Source: Planococcus sp. CP5-4_YE
Lineage (GTDB): Bacteria > Bacillota > Bacilli > Bacillales_A > Planococcaceae
Length of the DNA: 64,000 nucleotides
Assembly (NCBI RefSeq): GCF_019042655.1
Contig: NZ_JAHPZO010000013.1
Location: 1 to 64,000, forward strand
Reading direction: 5' to 3'
Shown: piece by piece, positions 60,266 to 64,000 of the stretch
Layout: the number at the start of each line of letters is the position of its first letter
How positions within the stretch are numbered: position 1 is the stretch's first letter
The notes under the pieces: model-generated
Told to the model about the DNA's origin: nothing
The model's database searches: none
The model's input: the letters and a program-made list of their open reading frames with translations, nothing else
Made by a program: the position numbers and the translations under genes

Positions 60266-61096
60266 TCAGTAGCGCCGTTTGACGCCAAACTGCTCTGATA
60301 ACGATTCACCAATTACATTGAACGAAATCACTACGAACAAAATCATCAAGCCCGGATACAGCATCAGTTCCGGATTGCTTCTCATAAAGCTGGTGCCTTC
60401 GTGAATCATTGCGCCCCATTCCGGCGTAGGCGGCTGGATGCCGAGCCCAAGAAACGATAGCGCCGAAATGTCCATGATGGCCCAGCCCATCTCAAGTGTG
60501 CCCATGACCATGATCGGCGGCAGCACATTCGGCACGAGATGGCGCCTGATGATTTTCCAATTGGACGACCCGCTGATGCGCGCCGCTGTGATGAAGTTCT
60601 GTTCTTTCATCGAGACGACCATGCCGCGGATCATGCGGGCGTAATACACCCACTGCACCATCATCAATGCCACGACCACTTGCCATAGCCCGGGCCCAAG
60701 AAGGCCGACGATTCCTAATACCAATACTAAATTCGGAAAAGCCATGACGCCGTCGCAAAAGCGCATCAAAAGCGCGTCAATCCAGCCGCCGCGGTAGCCT
60801 GATAAAGTTCCAACGACAAGCCCGATGCCGAGCGATGCCACAAAGATCAAAGTCGCAAAACCGAGCGAAACACGGGCACCGTACAACAACCGGGACAAGT
60901 TGCAGCGTCCGAGCTGATCCGTGCCGAGCGGATATTCGAGAGACGGCGGCATGAGCTTAAGTGCCAAGTTTACTTGTATCGGATCATTCGGGGCGATCCA
61001 CGGCGCCAGGATGCTGACGAGGAAGAACACCACCAAAATGCCTGAGCAAATCGCGAATGGCCATTTGCCTTTTAATGCAGTTCGTATACGTGCCAT
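60266..61096 (-). CDS. nikC: Nickel/peptide-type ABC importer permease (NikC-like)
   Basis: 276 aa. A cytoplasmic basic start (MARIRTALKGKWPF), a first helix, LKLMPPSLEYPLGTDQLGRCNLSRLL (C-type permease motif), and the EAA loop ITAARISGSSNWKIIRRHLVPNVL. ATG 61096 shares a base with the nikB stop (TGATG); the longer ORF upstream is rejected. Confidence 0.83.
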   Translation of the reverse strand: MARIRTALKGKWPFAICSGILVVFFLVSILAPWIAPNDPIQVNLALKLMPPSLEYPLGTDQLGRCNLSRLLYGARVSLGFATLIFVASLGIGLVVGTLSGYRGGWIDALLMRFCDGVMAFPNLVLVLGIVGLLGPGLWQVVVALMMVQWVYYARMIRGMVVSMKEQNFITAARISGSSNWKIIRRHLVPNVLPPIMVMGTLEMGWAIMDISALSFLGLGIQPPTPEWGAMIHEGTSFMRSNPELMLYPGLMILFVVISFNVIGESLSEQFGVKRRY

Positions 61097-62040
61097 CAAA
61101 ATTGCGCCCTTCCTTCTCGTGAAATGCGCGGATCCAAATACAGCTGGATGACATCCACGATCAAATTGCAGACGATAAACAAGCATGCCGCAAGCACAAC
61201 ATAGCTTTGGATCACCGGAATATCCCGGTTAAAAATGGCTTCAATGAAAAATCGCCCGAAGCCCGGCCAGGAAAAGACTTGCTCAACAATGATCGTCCCT
61301 GTGAGCAATTTCCCCAAATTCATCCCAAGGCCTGTCAGCATCGGCGAAATGGAAATTCTCAATACGTGTTTCACCATGATGCCTTTTTCTTTTAATCCGC
61401 GTGTTCTGCCGTATAACACATAGGCTTCTTCCAATTCCTCCAGCACGCTGGCCCGCAACAGTCGCGTATAAATGGCGATCAAAGCAAGTGACAGCGTGAT
61501 GCTCGGCAACACGAAATGCTGCCACGTCCCCCTGCCCTCAACCGGAAACAAATCCAGTTTGACAGCAAAGAAGAAGATCAATACATAGCCAAGCCAGAAC
61601 TGCGGAATCGATGCGCCTAAATAGGAAAGCAGCCGGCTGAAATGATCCAGCCAGCTGTTCTTATAGACCGCTGATAAAAATCCGAGCGGCACACTTACAA
61701 TGATGGCGACTAAAATACTGCTTAAGGCCAGTTGAAGCGTTGCTGGCAGCCGCGTCGTGATTTCTTGCCATACTGGCGTGTTCGTTACGTAAGAGTTGCC
61801 GAAATCAAAGCGCACGATATCAGCGACCGTCTGGAAATATTGGACAATCAGCGGCCGGTCCAAGCCGAATTCCTGACGCTTTTCAGCCAGCAATTCTTCT
61901 GTCGGGTGAATATTGGAAGCCGCCAGGTATGCTTGTGCCGGATCCACCGGCGACAAGCGCACCAACACAAACATCAAGAAAATCGCAAAAAGAATGATTG
62001 GAACAACCGCAAAAAGCCGTTTTATGAGATAGATGACCAT
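61096..62040 (-). CDS. nikB: Nickel/peptide-type ABC importer permease (NikB-like)
   Basis: 314 aa. It opens MVIYLIKRLFAVVPIILFAIFLMFVLVRLSPVDPA and has FGLDRPLIVQYFQTVADIVRFDFGNSYVTNTPVWQ, then the loop YVLYGRTRGLKEKGIMVKHVLRISI. Six helices. GGAGGG precedes the ATG, 18 bases after the binding protein gene. Confidence 0.83.
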   Translation of the reverse strand: MVIYLIKRLFAVVPIILFAIFLMFVLVRLSPVDPAQAYLAASNIHPTEELLAEKRQEFGLDRPLIVQYFQTVADIVRFDFGNSYVTNTPVWQEITTRLPATLQLALSSILVAIIVSVPLGFLSAVYKNSWLDHFSRLLSYLGASIPQFWLGYVLIFFFAVKLDLFPVEGRGTWQHFVLPSITLSLALIAIYTRLLRASVLEELEEAYVLYGRTRGLKEKGIMVKHVLRISISPMLTGLGMNLGKLLTGTIIVEQVFSWPGFGRFFIEAIFNRDIPVIQSYVVLAACLFIVCNLIVDVIQLYLDPRISREGRAQF

Positions 62041-62058
62041 TGGATTGCCCTCCTGTTG

Positions 62059-63678
62059 TTACTCGCTTACTGAAATATCGTTGAATGGATGCTCGTCGCG
62101 GTTGGCCGGAAACTCAAACGACTCGATATCGTTTTGATAAGCCACCGTCTTTTTCATATAAGAAATCGGGATGAAGACCGATTGTTCTTGCAAGGTATTT
62201 AAAATAGAACCATACAATTCCTGGCGTTTCGTTTCGTCGGTAGAGGCCAGCGCTTCACGCACCTGCTCGTCGAGTTCTGATTTCATCGGCAAATTGGAAT
62301 GCGCTTCTGCCACTCCCCAGCCGTCTTCGGCAACGACATTGATCATGGAATGCGGGTCATAAGGCGCCCCGTAGTTATACCAGAAATCCAAATCAAAGTT
62401 GCCCGCTTTGCGGCGCTCGATTTGCTCGGTCAATTCCAATCCTGCAATTTCTAGTTTGACGCCGATCGCTAACCATTCGGCTTGAAGCGTTTCGGCCATT
62501 GCTTTTTGAATCGGGTCGGTCTTGTCGTAGATCAATTCCAGTTCGAGTGGCTGCCCGTCTTTTTCACGGATAGCGCCGCCGGACTCCAGTTTCCAACCAG
62601 CTTCGTCCAAATAAGAAGCCGCTTTTTCCACGTCGTATTCGACTGCTTCGATGTCTTCTTGTGCATAAGGGAAGTTGGATGACAGAATCGAATCCGCTTT
62701 TTCTTCAAGGCCAAGCGTGATGCCTTCGACCATCGCTTGTTTATTGAATCCATGATGGAGTGCCAAGCGCACATTCAAATCGGACAGCTTTTCGCTCGTC
62801 GAATTGACGAGCATCGTTCTCGTTGCCACCGGATCGGATAAATCAGTCGTGTATTCCCCGGTTTCTTTCAAATAATTAAACGAATCCATGCTGACGACGC
62901 CTTCCCCGTAAATCAGGTCAAGCTCGCCTTTTTCAAAAGCAAGGACGCGCGTTTCTGCATCCGGAATGATTTTGATGGTCACTTCTTCTAATTCCGGGCT
63001 TTCTCCCCAGTAATCGGGATTGCGTTTGAAAACCGCATATTCATCTGTTTTATATTCGTCCAAAACCCAAGGGCCAGTCCCTACTGCTTCCGTGATTCCT
63101 TTGGATGTATCGCCATCTTCCGGAAAGCCCGCTTCACCAAGCATCCGTACCGGGCGAACAACCGCTAAATCCTGCAAAGCCGGATAATAGGCTTGTGTCA
63201 GCACCATTTTGAATGTCAGTTCATCCACGACCTCAATCTTATCGAGGACATTGATGACGCCAAGCCAGCTGTGGGAATTTTTATTTGCCAGGACTGCATC
63301 AAAATTCTTTTTGACCACTTCTGAAGTGAGTGAAGAACCATCTGTAAACTGGACGCCTTCGCGCAGCTTGAACGTATACTCACGGCCGTCTTCCGACACT
63401 GTCCAAGACTCGGCGAGGTGGGGTTTCACTTCTCCGCCTTCTTCGTAGCTGACAAGTGGCTCGTAAATCATCGATTGCGTGATCAATTGTGACGGATTGT
63501 AGACATGCGGATTCATCGGGCCGATATCACGCGGCCAAGACATTGTAATGGCATTTGGGTTATCGCTTTCTGCATCAGCCGAACCCGAGGCATTGTCATC
63601 TGAGCAGGCGCTCAACGTAAGCGCTGCACAAGCGGCCAGCGCTAAAAATAGGTTCTTTTTGTTATTATGTATTTTCAT
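62059..63678 (-). CDS. nikA: Nickel/metallophore-binding lipoprotein (NikA-like)
   Basis: 539-aa family 5 binding protein. The lipoprotein signal ends TLSAC (Cys25). AITMSWPRDIGPMNPHVYNPSQLITQSMIYEPLV, VVRPVRMLGEAGFPEDG and GTGPWVLDEYKTDEYAVFKRNPDYWG are typical of NikA/CntA-type metal or metal-chelate binders rather than OppA. It could take up Ni(II), or Ni/Co/Zn bound to an opine-type metallophore. A Fur-box-like site lies just upstream. It opens the operon nikABCDE. Confidence 0.83.
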   Translation of the reverse strand: MKIHNNKKNLFLALAACAALTLSACSDDNASGSADAESDNPNAITMSWPRDIGPMNPHVYNPSQLITQSMIYEPLVSYEEGGEVKPHLAESWTVSEDGREYTFKLREGVQFTDGSSLTSEVVKKNFDAVLANKNSHSWLGVINVLDKIEVVDELTFKMVLTQAYYPALQDLAVVRPVRMLGEAGFPEDGDTSKGITEAVGTGPWVLDEYKTDEYAVFKRNPDYWGESPELEEVTIKIIPDAETRVLAFEKGELDLIYGEGVVSMDSFNYLKETGEYTTDLSDPVATRTMLVNSTSEKLSDLNVRLALHHGFNKQAMVEGITLGLEEKADSILSSNFPYAQEDIEAVEYDVEKAASYLDEAGWKLESGGAIREKDGQPLELELIYDKTDPIQKAMAETLQAEWLAIGVKLEIAGLELTEQIERRKAGNFDLDFWYNYGAPYDPHSMINVVAEDGWGVAEAHSNLPMKSELDEQVREALASTDETKRQELYGSILNTLQEQSVFIPISYMKKTVAYQNDIESFEFPANRDEHPFNDISVSE

Positions 63679-63709
63679 AGCTAGTGTATTCCTCTCTTAT
63701 TTCAAGCGC

Positions 63710-63767
63710 TGATAATGATTCTCAATTTCACTCTTGTAAATATAATAATATATCGGTATTTTGTCAA
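63710..63767 (-). promoter_or_regulatory. nikA promoter with Fur-box-like operator
   Basis: On the minus strand TTGACA (63762-63767), 17 bases, TATATT (63739-63744). About 8-22 bases after the expected start of transcription, TGATAATGATTCTCA (63710-63724, plus-strand reading) matches the 7-1-7 Fur consensus TGATAATnATTATCA at 13 of 14 defined positions. Iron-dependent repression of the importer is therefore likely. Confidence 0.7.
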
Positions 63768-63821
63768 TGTGTATTTGAATTATTATGCCCCCTCAAACAG
63801 TCGTTCCGTTATCCGGCAATG

Positions 63822-63853
63822 AAAAATCCCACCTTAATAATAGGAGGGATTTC
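63822..63853 (-). terminator. Terminator of the right-edge gene
   Basis: AAATCCCTCCT pairs with AGGTGGGATTT on the minus strand, followed by T. It ends the partial gene at 63865. Confidence 0.7.
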
Positions 63854-63864
63854 GAAAAGGCTAT

Positions 63865-64000
63865 TTAATTTGTAGCGTTAAGTAGGAGCTCGATTTCATC
63901 TCGCAAATAGTCTCGCACTGCCGATAAATCCTCTTGCACAAAAGCACCTCCCGGACGATCCGTTCGATAAGCTTCCGCTGCTTGCTGAATAAGCTCCGTG
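63865..64000 (-). CDS. Partial CDS, C-terminal 44 residues
   Basis: An open minus-strand frame enters from the right edge and ends at TAA 63865-63867. The visible end includes QQAAEAYRTDRPGGAFVQ and DLSAVRDYLRDEIELLLNATN, a charged helical C-terminus. No family can be named from this fragment. It is followed by a terminator and is codirectional with the nik operon. Confidence 0.5.
   Translation of the reverse strand, partial: TELIQQAAEAYRTDRPGGAFVQEDLSAVRDYLRDEIELLLNATN

Noticed and set aside
1-64000. CRISPR array, tRNA, rRNA or prophage
   Set aside because: No regularly spaced repeats, no cloverleaf or rRNA signature, no phage structural genes noticed on either strand.

Overview
The window looks like chromosomal DNA from a low-to-moderate GC Firmicute of the order Bacillales. 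Planococcaceae (Planococcus-like) is my best guess. This rests on near-universal AGGAGG-type ribosome binding sites, frequent GTG/TTG starts, a LOV-STAS photoreceptor of the YtvA type, a FapR-type operator in front of fabH, a CWB2-repeat subtilisin, an IS1182-family element and B. subtilis-type single genes (guaC, DUF817, DJ-1, Rrf2). No rRNA, tRNA, CRISPR array or prophage was seen. The left end is a contig edge: it begins with a Nextera/Tn5 mosaic-end adapter followed by a 275-bp inverted copy of DNA found about 0.9 kb further in, so bases 1-310 should not be trusted as genome.

Layout. 0-6 kb is an accessory-looking, partly AT-rich stretch: an IS21 istB fragment, three unrecognised proteins, a cyclic-phosphate-processing receiver domain protein, an esterase and small membrane proteins. 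At 6-10.4 kb lie a DUF817 gene broken by an in-frame TGA, guaC, and a two-gene c-di-GMP unit (EAL protein starting at ATT, then CBS-GGDEF). 10.8-16.3 kb is a five-gene peptide ABC importer operon on the minus strand, followed upstream by an Lrp-type regulator. 17-23.4 kb holds GNATs, many small membrane proteins, a methyltransferase, and a TetR/SDR divergent pair whose SDR lacks its catalytic tyrosine. 23.4-25.4 kb is an IS1182-family element carrying a GC-rich palindromic repeat. 25.5-35 kb contains an Rrf2/thioredoxin-reductase-like operon, a DJ-1 protein, YtvA, a PepSY/YtkA membrane pair, hydrolases and a stand-alone CcsA-type cytochrome c assembly protein.

35-46.6 kb: a GNAT gene preceded by a 26-codon leader ORF and two mutually exclusive hairpins (the strongest candidate for an undescribed regulatory system), a 1017-aa secreted subtilisin with three CWB2 repeats, a DUF5996 protein, PepF, a PP2C-like phosphatase, a TspO-like protein and an NmrA-like reductase. 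46.8-57.9 kb: a DrrAB-type exporter, fabH with FapR box, a FUSC exporter, an Xre/membrane-protein operon (second gene starting at ATC), a MarR-SDR operon with a palindromic operator, a choloylglycine-hydrolase-family enzyme and a CDF metal exporter. 58.5-63.7 kb is a complete nikABCDE-type importer operon behind a promoter with a Fur-box-like site, so it is probably controlled by iron and may import a metal or metal-metallophore complex. A partial gene runs off the right edge.

Several genes depend on unusual starts (ATT, ATC) or carry a stop in frame. Read-level confirmation would separate real biology from sequence error.
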